64,000 bases of DNA from Kribbella catacumbae DSM 19601 (GCF_000372465.1 NZ_AQUZ01000019.1:9933-73932); one strand, 5' to 3'; shown: positions 8,600 to 17,308, counted from the stretch's first letter. The notes: a model not told the origin generated them from the letters alone. A program made the numbers and translations.

Positions 8600-10180
8600 A
8601 TGCCCACGGTGGATCCGGTACAGAGGAAGCGGGATCGCGACGAGGTGTTCGTGGAGTTCACCCGGTCGATCTGCCCGGTGTGCAAGCTGGTGATCGATGC
8701 CCAGGTGAACATCCGCGACGACAAGGTGTACCTGAGGAAGCGCTGCCGTGAGCACGGCGAGTTCGAGGCACTGGTGTATGGCGACGCCCAGATGTACGTG
8801 GACTCGGCGCGATTCAACAAGCCCGGCACGATCCCGCTGACATTCCAGACCGAGGTGAAGGACGGGTGCCCGAGCGATTGTGGGCTGTGTCCGGAGCACA
8901 AGCAGCACGCCTGCCTGGGGATCATCGAGGTCAACACCGGCTGCAACCTGGACTGCCCGATCTGCTTCGCCGACTCCGGCCACCAACCTGACGGGTACTC
9001 GATCACCCTCGAACAGTGCGCGCGGATGCTGGACGTGTTCGTGGCCAGCGAGGGCGAGGCCGAGGTGGTGATGTTCTCCGGCGGCGAACCCACCATCCAC
9101 AAGGAGATCCTTGACTTCATCGACCTCGCCCGGGAACGGCCGATCAAGTCGGTGAACCTGAACACCAACGGGATCCGGCTCGCCTCCGACAAGCGGTTCG
9201 TCGCCGACCTCGGCCGCCGCAACCAGCCTGCCGGAGCGGTGAACATCTACCTGCAGTTCGACGGCCTCGACGAACACACCCACCGCGCGATCCGCGGTCG
9301 CGACCTGCGAACCATCAAGCAGCGGGCCATGGACAACTGTGCCGAGGTCGGTCTGACCGTGACGCTGGTCGCGGCGATCGAACGCGGGCTCAATGAGCAC
9401 GAGATCGGTCCGATCATCACGCACGGCCTCGGCCATCCCGCCGTACGATCGATCGCGTTCCAGCCGGTCACCCACTCCGGCCGGCACACTACGTTCGACC
9501 CGCTGACCCGGCTCACCAACTCCGACGTCCTGCACGCGATCGCCGACCAGCTACCCACGTGGTTCCGCGCCGAAGACTTCTTCCCGGTGCCGTGCTGCTT
9601 CCCGACCTGCCGCTCGATCACCTATCTGATCACCGACGGCGTCCCCGGCGAGCCCGACTTCGGGCTGGTGCCCATCCCACGGTTGCTGAACGTGGAGGAC
9701 TACCTCGACTACGTCTCCAACCGGGTACTGCCCGACGACGGAGTACGCGAGGCACTGGAAAAGCTGTGGAGCGCGTCGGCGTTCATCGGCACCGACACCT
9801 CCAACGACCGCCTACGCCATGTCGCCGAAGCGCTCGACTGCGCAGACGCCTGCGGCATCAACCTGCCCGAAGCAGTCAAGGAGATCACCGACAAGGCGTT
9901 CATGATCGTCGTCCAGGACTTCCAAGACCCCTACACCCTCAACGTTCGGCAGCTGATGAAGTGCTGCGTGGAGGAGATCACCCCCGACGGCAGACTCATC
10001 CCGTTCTGCGCCTACAACTCGGTCGGGTACCGCGAACAGGTCCGCGCCGACATGTCCGGCGTACCGGTCGCCGACGTAGTCCCCAATGCTGTACCGCTGC
10101 AGCCGATGCTGACCGAGTCGCCGTACGGCTCCAAAGTTGCAGCACCAACGATCCGCGGAGAACGCGATGACGAAGCCTGA
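8600..10180 (+). CDS. Radical SAM enzyme of the MJ0619/Tes type
   Basis: 526 residues. An N-terminal cysteine-rich region comes first (SICPVCKLVIDA with Cys25/28, RCREHG with Cys49), then CPSDCGLCPEHKQHACLG with four more cysteines. The radical SAM motif is CNLDCPICFAD (Cys115, 119, 122; CX3CX2C) and the glycine motif FSGGEPTIH. The C-terminal half has CCFPTCR, CADACG, CCVEE and TPDGRLIPFCAYN. This layout matches the archaeal family that includes MJ0619 (pterin dimethyltransferase) and tetraether synthase Tes, enzymes that act on unactivated carbon. The substrate here is unknown. The gene overlaps the next methyltransferase by 14 bases, so they are coupled. Confidence 0.85.
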   Translation: MPTVDPVQRKRDRDEVFVEFTRSICPVCKLVIDAQVNIRDDKVYLRKRCREHGEFEALVYGDAQMYVDSARFNKPGTIPLTFQTEVKDGCPSDCGLCPEHKQHACLGIIEVNTGCNLDCPICFADSGHQPDGYSITLEQCARMLDVFVASEGEAEVVMFSGGEPTIHKEILDFIDLARERPIKSVNLNTNGIRLASDKRFVADLGRRNQPAGAVNIYLQFDGLDEHTHRAIRGRDLRTIKQRAMDNCAEVGLTVTLVAAIERGLNEHEIGPIITHGLGHPAVRSIAFQPVTHSGRHTTFDPLTRLTNSDVLHAIADQLPTWFRAEDFFPVPCCFPTCRSITYLITDGVPGEPDFGLVPIPRLLNVEDYLDYVSNRVLPDDGVREALEKLWSASAFIGTDTSNDRLRHVAEALDCADACGINLPEAVKEITDKAFMIVVQDFQDPYTLNVRQLMKCCVEEITPDGRLIPFCAYNSVGYREQVRADMSGVPVADVVPNAVPLQPMLTESPYGSKVAAPTIRGERDDEA

Positions 10181-10958
10181 TGAAATCAAGGCATGCTGCG
10201 CGGCGGCGTACTCGTCCGACCTGGTCGCGCTGCTACTCGGTGACTCCTATCATCCCGGCGGTCAGGCCCTGACCCGCCGACTAGCCGCCTCGATGGATCT
10301 GCACAGCGGGCAATCAGTGCTGGACGTGGCGTCCGGGCGCGGCACCTCTGCGCTGACGATCGCCCAGCAGTACGACGTGAGCGTGGTCGGCGTCGACCTG
10401 TCACCCGCCAATGTTGCCCTCAGCAACGGCGCGGTCCAGGCCGCCGGGCTGTCGGACCGAGTCAGCTTCCGGCCGGGGGACGCCGAGAAACTCCCCGTCC
10501 GCGACGGATCGGTCGACGCCGTGCTGTGCGAATGCGCGCTCTGCACCTTCCCGGATAAGCCGGCGGCCGCTCACGAGTTCGCCCGCGTACTACGCCCAGG
10601 TGGCCGCGTCGGCATCACCGACGTCACCGTCGACCGCGACCAGTTACCGCCTGAACTCAGCACGCTCGGCGCCTGGGTCGCCTGTGTCGCCGACGCTCGC
10701 CCTGCCGCCGAGTACGCCGAGATCCTCACCGACGCACGGCTGCGAGTGACCGTGATCGAGCACCACGACGCGGCTGCCGGCCGGATGATCGACCAGATCG
10801 AGGCACGCCTGCACTTCCTCCGCCTGACCTCCCGCGCAAAGCTCGACTCCTACGACCTCGACGTCAACCGCGCCGGATCCGTACTCGGCGCCGCCAGGAC
10901 CGCCATCACCAATGGCGCCCTCGGCTACGCGCTGCTGGTCGCGGACAAGCCGGCGTAG
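10167..10958 (+). CDS. Class I SAM-dependent methyltransferase, ArsM-like
   Basis: 263 residues starting MTKPDEIKACC inside the end of the radical SAM gene. The Rossmann motif I is SVLDVASGRGTSAL near residue 50. The acidic ribose-binding residue is in VVGVDLSPANV, then ARVLRPGGRVGITDVTVD. Cysteines are prominent: Cys10/11 and the CECALCTF segment at the active-site position. This arrangement resembles methyltransferases related to arsenite methyltransferase, which use thiols to bind a soft metalloid. Given the radical SAM partner and the mercury locus nearby, either a metalloid or a pathway intermediate of the radical SAM enzyme could be the substrate. The sequence alone does not decide. Confidence 0.75.
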   Translation: MTKPDEIKACCAAAYSSDLVALLLGDSYHPGGQALTRRLAASMDLHSGQSVLDVASGRGTSALTIAQQYDVSVVGVDLSPANVALSNGAVQAAGLSDRVSFRPGDAEKLPVRDGSVDAVLCECALCTFPDKPAAAHEFARVLRPGGRVGITDVTVDRDQLPPELSTLGAWVACVADARPAAEYAEILTDARLRVTVIEHHDAAAGRMIDQIEARLHFLRLTSRAKLDSYDLDVNRAGSVLGAARTAITNGALGYALLVADKPA

Positions 10959-11041
10959 TACTCGCTGCCGGCGACGGGGGCGAGGGCACCGACCGCGCTT
11001 ACTGACCGACTGCGACCGGGGAGGCGTAGTGTCCTCAGACC

Positions 11042-12424
11042 ATGAGCCGCTCACAACGTGTGATGGATGACTACGATCTGGTGGTGATCGGCGCGGGTGC
11101 GTCCGGTCTCGGCGCCGCTCGAGCCGCGGTCACCAGAGGCGCAAGGACGCTGTTGGTCTCCGACAGCGAGCCCGGCGGGGACTGCACCTTCACCGGATGC
11201 GTGCCGTCTAAGACCTTGATCGAGTCCGCCCGGTCCGGCGTCTCGTATGCGCTGGCCACACAGCGCATCCGCGACGTCATAGCCACGATCGCGGCCACCG
11301 AAGACGCCGACGCGCTGCGATCGGAAGGCATCGACGTAATCCTCGACCGGGCCAGATTCCGGTCCCCCAACCGGATCGATGTCGGCGTCCGTACGATCTC
11401 CGCCCGCCGGGTGGTGATCGCCACCGGCTCGACTCCGGCCGTACCGGACGTCCCGGGCTTGCGCGACGTGGATTTCCTGACCACCGAGACCGTCTTCGAC
11501 CTCCCGACGCTGCCACAGTCGCTGGCGATCGTCGGCGGCGGCACGACCGGCTGCGAACTCGCCCAGGCGTTCCATCGGCTCGGCAGCCACGTAACCCTCA
11601 TCGAGCAGGCCGACCGGCTGCTCTCCGACCAGGACCCTGACGCGTCCGCGATCATCACCGAGGTCCTCCGCCGTGACGGCATCGACGTCCACCTCTCGAC
11701 CAGGCTCAAGAGCGTCGTACAAGGACCCAGACTGGAGCTGGACGACGGAACGTCACTGGCCGCCACGCACATACTGATCGCGGCCGGGCGCCGGCCACCT
11801 GCCGTGGACCTCGGGCTCGGGGCCGCGGGAGTCGACGTCGACCACCGCGGCTATATCAGGACCGACCAACACCTCGCCACCACCGCACGCGGGATCTACG
11901 CGGCCGGTGACGTCACCGGCCGCCTGCAGCTCACCCACGCCGCCCACGCGATGGGACGCCTCGCAGCCGCCAACGCACTCAGCCGTCGGCCGAACATCTA
12001 CCGCGAGGATGTCGTCCCGCGAGTGACGTTCACCGACCCCGAGGTCGCGCAGGTGGGCATCCTCGCCACCAACGCCCCGCGCCGTGCAAGGATCGCCGAA
12101 CTGCCGATGAGCGGGCTGGACCGGGCCCTGACCGCCGGAGCCGTCGACGGGTTCGTCAAGCTCGTCGCCGGCCGCCGACGACTCCTCGGCAACGCAGGTG
12201 GCGGCCGCATTCTCGGAGCCACGATCGTCGCCGAACGGGCCGGTGAACTGATCCACGAACCCGCACTCGCGATGGCGACCCGCATGTTCACCGGCCGCCT
12301 CGCCGCCACCAGCCACGCCTACCCGACCTGGTCGATGGCCGTGCAACTCGCCGCCGCGCAATTCTTCATGACCGTCGACGGCCGCACCGCCAGAACTGTG
12401 ACCGCGATCACCGAACAAGCGTGA
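11042..12424 (+). CDS. Pyridine nucleotide-disulfide oxidoreductase, MerA-like but lacking MerA C-terminal cysteines
   Basis: 460 residues. FAD-binding VVIGAGASGLGAARAA is followed by the redox-active disulfide in GGDCTFTGCVPSKT (Cys48/Cys53). The NAD(P)-binding motif is AIVGGGTTGCELAQAF, the second FAD motif is GIYAAGDVTG, and there is a C-terminal dimerisation domain. Two features argue against mercuric reductase or lipoamide dehydrogenase: the C-terminal CysCys pair is absent, and the usual HxHPTxxE active-site segment is HAYPTWSMA without the glutamate. It probably reduces a disulfide or another small electron acceptor. It is placed behind the radical SAM/methyltransferase pair and could supply electrons to them, which is inference. 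A start at 11063 is also possible. Confidence 0.8.
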   Translation: MSRSQRVMDDYDLVVIGAGASGLGAARAAVTRGARTLLVSDSEPGGDCTFTGCVPSKTLIESARSGVSYALATQRIRDVIATIAATEDADALRSEGIDVILDRARFRSPNRIDVGVRTISARRVVIATGSTPAVPDVPGLRDVDFLTTETVFDLPTLPQSLAIVGGGTTGCELAQAFHRLGSHVTLIEQADRLLSDQDPDASAIITEVLRRDGIDVHLSTRLKSVVQGPRLELDDGTSLAATHILIAAGRRPPAVDLGLGAAGVDVDHRGYIRTDQHLATTARGIYAAGDVTGRLQLTHAAHAMGRLAAANALSRRPNIYREDVVPRVTFTDPEVAQVGILATNAPRRARIAELPMSGLDRALTAGAVDGFVKLVAGRRRLLGNAGGGRILGATIVAERAGELIHEPALAMATRMFTGRLAATSHAYPTWSMAVQLAAAQFFMTVDGRTARTVTAITEQA

Positions 12425-12469
12425 TCACTAGGCGTAGCTTCGCCGTCGACAGCTAGAGGAGGAACTCTG

Positions 12470-12955
12470 ATGGCTTCGACAGGCGCGACAACAAGCATGC
12501 GTGCACTACCGATGAACCTGGTCACCGGCGCCGCCGCCGGCGTGGTGGCCGGGATTCCCCTGGGCATCATCATGCAGGTCCGCGACGCCGACCCGAAGAT
12601 GATGCCCGGCGTCCAGATGATCGACCAGGTCGGTGACCTGATCTCGGATCCCTCGACGGGCCTGGGCTGGCTCATCCACCTGTTCAACTCGGCACTGTTC
12701 GGCGTGGTCTTCGTCCTGCTGTTCTCGCGGCTGCTCAACCAGCGCGGCCCCGCGATGCTGGTCGGGCTGCTGTACGGCGTGGCGTGGTGGGTGATCGGCG
12801 CGCTGTGGATCATGCCGGCCTGGCTGGGCATGGATGCCATGGTCTTCGAAGTCGGCGCCAACCAGTGGTGGAGCCTGGCGGGCCACCTGATCTACGGGCT
12901 GCTCCTGGTCGCCGGCTACATCATGGGCCGCCCCATGCTGTCCAAGTCCTCGTGA
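12470..12955 (+). CDS. Small four-helix membrane protein of unknown function
   Basis: 161 residues with a strong ribosome site (GAGGAGG) before ATG 12470. Four hydrophobic segments are visible, around residues 17-35, 66-85, 92-113 and 136-155, with Trp-rich connections (AWWVIGALWIMPAW). I do not recognise the family. It follows the flavoprotein by 45 bases and precedes a hairpin, so it is probably the last gene of the radical SAM operon. A role as membrane partner or transporter for that pathway is possible but not shown. Confidence 0.65.
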   Translation: MASTGATTSMRALPMNLVTGAAAGVVAGIPLGIIMQVRDADPKMMPGVQMIDQVGDLISDPSTGLGWLIHLFNSALFGVVFVLLFSRLLNQRGPAMLVGLLYGVAWWVIGALWIMPAWLGMDAMVFEVGANQWWSLAGHLIYGLLLVAGYIMGRPMLSKSS

Positions 12956-12991
12956 CGGTGTGTCGTGGCTGAGGCCGGCGAGCGGTACTGT

Positions 12992-13021
12992 CTGGTCGAG
13001 GGCTTCGAAGCCCTCGACCAG
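12992..13021. terminator. 30-bp perfect palindrome, hairpin with 13-bp stem
   Basis: The 30 bases read identically on both strands, from CTGGTCGAGGGC to GCCCTCGACCAG, giving a 13-bp stem with a 4-base loop. It sits 36 bases after the stop of the membrane protein gene and 54 bases before the preferred start of the Crp/Fnr gene. It lacks a downstream T-run but suits a factor-independent actinobacterial terminator. A dimeric regulator's operator is the alternative. Confidence 0.6.
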
Positions 13022-13075
13022 CAGTCTGGGGCCCTACCCCCCTGGGCGCCGGGACAACGCGAGGAGTGGGCCGAC

Positions 13076-13771
13076 GTGGAGCGAGCCACCGGCGACGACA
13101 TCTGGTGCATCGCGGAGGTCGACATCTTCACCGACCTCTCGTCCGCCGAGATGGAGGCGATCGCGGCCGCGGCCCCGATGAAGACCTACTCGGCCGGCGA
13201 GCTGCTCTACTCGCCCCACCAGCCGGTCGAAACCCTCTTCATCCTGAAGAAGGGCCGGGTCCGGATCTTCCGCGTCTCCCCCGATGGCCGGGCCCTCACC
13301 ACCGCCCTGATCACCCCCGGCACGATCTTCGGGGACATGCTGCTTGTCGGGCAGCAGATGCACGACAACTTCGCCGAAGCACTCGATGACGTGACCGTCT
13401 GTGTGATGGCCCGGGCCGACGTGTACCGCTTCCTGCTGTCCGACCCCCGGATCGCCACCCGGATCTCGGAGATCCTTGGCCGCCGCGTCGCCGAACTCGA
13501 ACGGCGCCTCTCCGACACCGTCTTCAAGAGCGTGCCCCAGCGCATCGCCGCTACCTTGTGCCTACTCGCCGCCGACCAGCAGAAACGCCCGCTCGGCCGC
13601 GGCGTACAACTGGCCCTGACGCACGAGCAGATCGCCGCCCTCACCGGCACCTCCCGCGAGACCGCCACCAAGGTCCTCGGCGAGTACGCCGACCGCGGCC
13701 TCCTCCACCTCGGCCGCGGCAAGATCACCATCCTCGACCCCGCCACCATCACCGCCGAAGCCGGCGACTAG
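13076..13771 (+). CDS. Crp/Fnr-family transcriptional regulator
   Basis: 231 residues from GTG 13076, which has GAGGAG 8 to 13 bases upstream. An upstream in-frame GTG at 12965 would force translation through the 30-bp palindrome and add an unconserved tail, so it is not preferred. The N-terminal cyclic-nucleotide-binding-type barrel runs from DIFTDLSSAEMEAI through PGTIFGDMLLVG. The long dimer helix contains RVAELERRLSD. The C-terminal helix-turn-helix is LTHEQIAALTGTSRETATKVL. There is no Fnr-type cysteine cluster, only Cys near the N-terminus (WCIAEV). It probably regulates the preceding operon or the neighbouring resistance genes. Confidence 0.85.
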   Translation: MERATGDDIWCIAEVDIFTDLSSAEMEAIAAAAPMKTYSAGELLYSPHQPVETLFILKKGRVRIFRVSPDGRALTTALITPGTIFGDMLLVGQQMHDNFAEALDDVTVCVMARADVYRFLLSDPRIATRISEILGRRVAELERRLSDTVFKSVPQRIAATLCLLAADQQKRPLGRGVQLALTHEQIAALTGTSRETATKVLGEYADRGLLHLGRGKITILDPATITAEAGD

Positions 13772-14269
13772 AACGCTCCCCTTCGCCGCTGGATTGGCGC
13801 CGGCACACCCGGTCCCGCTGGCCGCTACGCATGGCGTGCATCTGGAGGCTGACCGTGGCCGTCCTGGTGGAATTCCCCGTGCCACCGGCAACGTTTCGCA
13901 TGCCGGCCACCCAGTCCAGCAGACGGTCGTCAGCCAGCACCTCGTCAACCGCCTCGGCAGGCGCAGCGGCGATGATCACCCACAGTGCCGCCATCCGCGC
14001 GGCGGCATCGGACATTCCCCAGTCCAGCGGCTGTCGGGTGTAGCGACAACGACTCAAGGTTCCCCCAGTCTCCCCCTGGTTACATCGGAGAACCGCGCGA
14101 ATTCGTTTCACCCATCAGGAGGTCGGCACCCAGCCAGCGTTGGGGAGCAGTGAGATCCTGGACTTAGCGGCAGCCCGACCTTTTGGCTGCCAAGCAGTAC
14201 ATCTGGGGATCCACGATGGCCCATCGAGCGCAACGGCGTACCGTGAAACACCGGAGAGAGGACGTCGCC
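13772..14269. other. About 500 bases without a supported gene
   Basis: One leftward frame (14111 to 13749) is open for 120 codons and includes MSDAAARMAALWVIIAAAP, but it lacks a convincing ribosome site, overlaps the Crp gene and ends in a basic low-complexity tail. No other gene, RNA or repeat is convincing here. Confidence 0.4.
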
Positions 14270-14539
14270 GTGCGCCATGCCCGGTGGGCATGGCGACTGA
14301 TTCTGTTGGCAGCGGCCGCTGCGGTTGCGGCGCGGACGGGTCACGAGATCACCTGGACCTGGGTGTTGGACAGGGCCGCCGCGGCCATCGTACTCGCGGG
14401 CCTCGTACTGCCGGTTGTCGTCATCAGGCCAAGCCGTCGTCTGGGGTCGCCGACCCGCCACCCCGGTCACCTGAGGCCCGGACTCCACCGCGCCGCGCGC
14501 ACGGGTCGTTGCTGGAGGCAAAGAACGGCTCGCCGGTGA
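14270..14539 (+). CDS. Possible small membrane protein
   Basis: From GTG 14270, preceded by GGAGAGAGG at proper spacing, 89 residues are encoded. Two hydrophobic stretches (RLILLAAAAAVAA and AAAIVLAGLVLPVVVI) are followed by an Arg-rich tail. No family is recognised. The in-frame ATG at 14216 is an alternative start. It is convergent with the ABC exporter gene that ends at 14580. The basic, irregular C-terminus lowers confidence that it is a real gene. Confidence 0.4.
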   Translation: MRHARWAWRLILLAAAAAVAARTGHEITWTWVLDRAAAAIVLAGLVLPVVVIRPSRRLGSPTRHPGHLRPGLHRAARTGRCWRQRTARR

Positions 14540-14579
14540 CGGGCGAATGCGCCCGAGGTCTCCGGCATCGAGCGCGGGA

Positions 14580-16493
14580 TCATCCGTCTCGACGGGTGAT
14601 CGACCACCGAACCCGAGATGTCAGTTGGTGGTTGGGGTCGAGGTCGGTGTAGGCGGATGCCTGGAGGGTGAACAGCTCGGCGTAGTGGCCGGCTCGCGCC
14701 ATCAGCTCCTCGTGGCTGCCGTGCTCGGCGATCTGCCCGTCGCGGAGCACATAGATCCGGTCCGCGTTGCGGACGGTCGAGTATCGGTGGGAGATCAGCA
14801 GCACGGTGCGGCCGGCGTACAGGGTGCGGATGCTGGTGAACAGGTCATGCTCAGCACGAGGGTCCAAAGCAGCGGTCGGCTCGTCGAGGATGACCAGTGG
14901 CGCGTCCCGGATGAACGCGCGGGCCAGAGCAACCCGCTGCCATTGCCCGATCGACAGGTCGCGGCCGCCGCTGAACTCCGGCGACAGGATCGTGCCGTAT
15001 CCGTCAGGTAGCGCGCTGATCGCTGATTCGGCGCCCGAACGCCGGGCAGCGGAACGCACGGCCTCGACATCGTCGACGTGAGCGATGGACCCGAAGCCGA
15101 TGTTCTCCCGCGCCGTCAGGGCGTAGTGCAGGAAGTCCTGGAAGATGACCGCGATGTATCGGCGCAGCTCGTCCGAATCGACGGTTGCGGTGTCGGTGTC
15201 GTCCCAGCGGATCTGCCCACTCTGCGGCAGGTACAGCCGGCACAGCAGCTTGGCGAGGGTGGTTTTGCCGGACCCGTTCTCGCCGACCAGGGCGATCACC
15301 TCGCCGGCGCGTATGTCGAGCGAGACGTTCGTGAGCGCCGGCGTTGTGGCCGCAGGGTAGGTGAAGGTGACGTTGTCGACGACGAGCCGGCCGAAGCTCC
15401 GCGGTGCCGGGCCTGATGCCCGGTCGGCGATCGCGGCCGGCCCGAAGGCGAGGAACGAGGTGAAGTCCTCCACGAACAAGCCGGACTCGTAGATATCGCC
15501 CACACTCATCACGCTCATCATGATCCGCTCGGCGAGGACGAGCAGCGCGGCACCGGCCGTGGCCGCGTCGGCCAGGGCGATCCGGCCTGTCAGTGCGAGG
15601 TGCAGGAGGACTGCGATGGAGCCGGCCAGGCTGATCGCGAGTGCCAGGTTACCGGCCACGGCGAGCCGGAACCGTTCGCGGGCGGTACGTCGCAGCTCGA
15701 CCATATGAGCGTCGTACAAGTCGGAGTGCCGCGTCCGCAGATGGTCTGTCAGCCCGAACGCCCGCACCTCGGTGGCGGACGGCTTCCCGGTGAGCAGTTC
15801 GAACAGGTAGTTGCGGGCGCGGGTCGCCGCGGTCATTCGCAGATGGAACCCGAACAGTGACTGACCGGCCTTGAGCACTCCGGCGACGAGCGGAACCGAG
15901 GCTGCAGCCACGATCGGAACCAGCCACGGTTGGATCGCGAGCAGCGCCACGGCGATACCGGCGACGCCGGAGACGGCGCCGAGCGTGCCGATCAAGCCGT
16001 CGACTAACTGGATCGGGCGATGCTGACCGGTCGCCGCGCGCGCCAGCCGGTCATGGAAAGACGGGTTCTCGTATGCCTGCAACTCGACCGCGGCGGCCAC
16101 GTCGATGATGCGTTCCCTGGCGTACCTGGCGGTCGTCTCGGACAGAACCTCGCGCACCTCCCGGCCCGCAGCCGCGATCAGGCCAAGTGCGGAGATGAGA
16201 GCAGCGACGGCGAGGACCTTCGGGAGTACGTCGACCGTGCGGGGCAGCTGCCCCTGGGTCAGCAGGGTCGCCATCAGGTTCTTGCCCATCAGGAAGACGA
16301 GTGCCAGGCCAGCGCCGCTGACCAGCTTCAGCACGATGCTGATCGACAGTTCGCGCGGTGCGGCTGCCCTGACCAACCGGATCGCGTCCCGGGTGATGCC
16401 AGGCAGTAGGCGAATCGACTTCGGCCGCGCCCGCGCCTCGTCGTACAGATCCTCGCAGGTCGGCGGCGGGGCGCCGGCGGGCGGGTTCGTCAT
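14580..16493 (-). CDS. ABC exporter, fused permease and ATPase
   Basis: 637 residues, the normal length for a half-size ABC exporter. The N-terminal half (residues about 30-320) has roughly six hydrophobic segments. The nucleotide-binding domain has Walker A GENGSGKTTLAK, a Q-loop in VIFQDFLHY, signature LSIGQWQRVALARA, Walker B PLVILDEPTAALD and the H-loop SHRYSTV. Instead of the usual SGGQ, the signature reads LSIGQW. The start overlaps the stop of the upstream CC-motif membrane protein by 4 bases, and that gene follows an ArsR regulator. Export of a metal-thiol adduct or toxic metabolite is a reasonable inference from this context. Confidence 0.85.
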   Translation of the reverse strand: MTNPPAGAPPPTCEDLYDEARARPKSIRLLPGITRDAIRLVRAAAPRELSISIVLKLVSGAGLALVFLMGKNLMATLLTQGQLPRTVDVLPKVLAVAALISALGLIAAAGREVREVLSETTARYARERIIDVAAAVELQAYENPSFHDRLARAATGQHRPIQLVDGLIGTLGAVSGVAGIAVALLAIQPWLVPIVAAASVPLVAGVLKAGQSLFGFHLRMTAATRARNYLFELLTGKPSATEVRAFGLTDHLRTRHSDLYDAHMVELRRTARERFRLAVAGNLALAISLAGSIAVLLHLALTGRIALADAATAGAALLVLAERIMMSVMSVGDIYESGLFVEDFTSFLAFGPAAIADRASGPAPRSFGRLVVDNVTFTYPAATTPALTNVSLDIRAGEVIALVGENGSGKTTLAKLLCRLYLPQSGQIRWDDTDTATVDSDELRRYIAVIFQDFLHYALTARENIGFGSIAHVDDVEAVRSAARRSGAESAISALPDGYGTILSPEFSGGRDLSIGQWQRVALARAFIRDAPLVILDEPTAALDPRAEHDLFTSIRTLYAGRTVLLISHRYSTVRNADRIYVLRDGQIAEHGSHEELMARAGHYAELFTLQASAYTDLDPNHQLTSRVRWSITRRDG

Positions 16494-16828
16494 CGCTGGC
16501 GCGGGTCTTCCGTGGCCGACCGACCTTGGGGGTCGGCGTCGGAGGGGCCGTCAGCGGGAGAGGCAGGGCGGCAGGAGGCACGGTGAGCACGGGAGGTACT
16601 GCGCTGCGCGACAGTCGCAATCACAGCGCTCCCGACGAGGGCGACCGCGGCGGCGATCACCCACGGATTGGACAGCCAGGCCCCGACCGCACCAAGAGCA
16701 CCCGCAGCGAGCAGAACGGGAGCGGCGCAACAGACGATCACCAGGACAGCGGCGCCGATTCCACCGACGATACTGCCGACGCCGGACTGGTGAGGATCAT
16801 GGGATGTAGGCGGAACCTCGGCAGGCAT
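16490..16828 (-). CDS. MerT/MerC-like membrane protein with CC motif
   Basis: 112 residues starting MPAEVPPTSHDPHQSG. The first membrane helix carries VIVCCAAPVLLAAG, a vicinal cysteine pair followed by proline as in the first helix of MerT and MerC mercury carriers. A second helix (WVIAAAVALVGSAVIATV) follows, then a hydrophilic tail with one cysteine. It is shorter than MerT (about 116 residues with three helices) and MerC (four helices), so it may be a reduced relative. It lies between an ArsR regulator and an ABC exporter and faces merA, which supports passage of Hg(II) across the membrane. Confidence 0.65.
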   Translation of the reverse strand: MPAEVPPTSHDPHQSGVGSIVGGIGAAVLVIVCCAAPVLLAAGALGAVGAWLSNPWVIAAAVALVGSAVIATVAQRSTSRAHRASCRPASPADGPSDADPQGRSATEDPRQR

Positions 16829-16847
16829 GGCCGTTTCCCTTGCCGAT

Positions 16848-17210
16848 TCATTCCTGGCCGATACGAGGGCAGCAGTCCAGAGCGGCTGCATTGTCGGCGG
16901 CCAGTGCGCGGGCGAGCACGACCAGGTCGGCGACGCGGGGGTCACCTACGGAGTAGTGCAACTTCTTGCCGTTCCGCCGGGCGGTGACATAACCGCAGTC
17001 GACCAGGCAGGACAGGTGCACTGACACCCGCGGCTGGGAGATGCCGGCGTGCTCGACGCAATCGGCCGAGGTCCGCTCACCGCGGAGGATGAACTCCAGC
17101 AGACGCAGCCGGGTCGGGTCGGCCAGAGCCCGGAAGAACCTGGCCACGGTGCCGGTATGCGAACAGGCAGCGGCCGGTGCGGCGGACGCCAGGACTGCGG
17201 ACTCGGTCAT
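16848..17210 (-). CDS. ArsR/SmtB-family metal-responsive repressor (mer-type)
   Basis: 120 residues. The winged-helix core has FFRALADPTRLRLLEFI, the recognition helix GISQPRVSVHLSCLVDCGYV and the wing RRNGKKLHYSV. Cysteines occur at about 16, 51, 68, 72 and as a C-terminal CC pair (DCCP), suitable for soft-metal sensing. Streptomyces mer operons are controlled by a repressor of the ArsR family, and the position directly divergent from merA fits that model. It probably represses both its own leftward operon and merA, and releases DNA on binding Hg(II). Confidence 0.85.
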   Translation of the reverse strand: MTESAVLASAAPAAACSHTGTVARFFRALADPTRLRLLEFILRGERTSADCVEHAGISQPRVSVHLSCLVDCGYVTARRNGKKLHYSVGDPRVADLVVLARALAADNAAALDCCPRIGQE

Positions 17211-17294
17211 GCCCGTCGCCTCCCATCATCGGATCTATTCGCCTACCCGCATAGTATGGTTGCATTGTTGTATTCGGCAAGGCGTATAGCAATC

Positions 17295-17308
17295 ACCTGA
17301 CATCAGGT
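17295..17308. promoter_or_regulatory. ACCTGA-CA-TCAGGT dyad upstream of merA
   Basis: Perfect 6-bp arms with a 2-base spacer lie immediately before the merA ribosome site (GAGGAGG at 17311-17317), in the divergent spacer between the ArsR gene and merA. It is a candidate operator for the ArsR repressor. The spacer also has AT-rich ATAGTATGG and GTATTCGG segments that may hold the promoters. Confidence 0.4.

Noticed and set aside
11042..12424. Second mercuric reductase
   Set aside because: It has the redox CxxxxC pair but lacks the C-terminal CysCys and the HxHPTxxE segment, so it is only MerA-like.
13749..14111. Leftward 120-codon frame after the Crp/Fnr gene
   Set aside because: It overlaps the Crp gene, has no convincing ribosome site and a basic low-complexity end.
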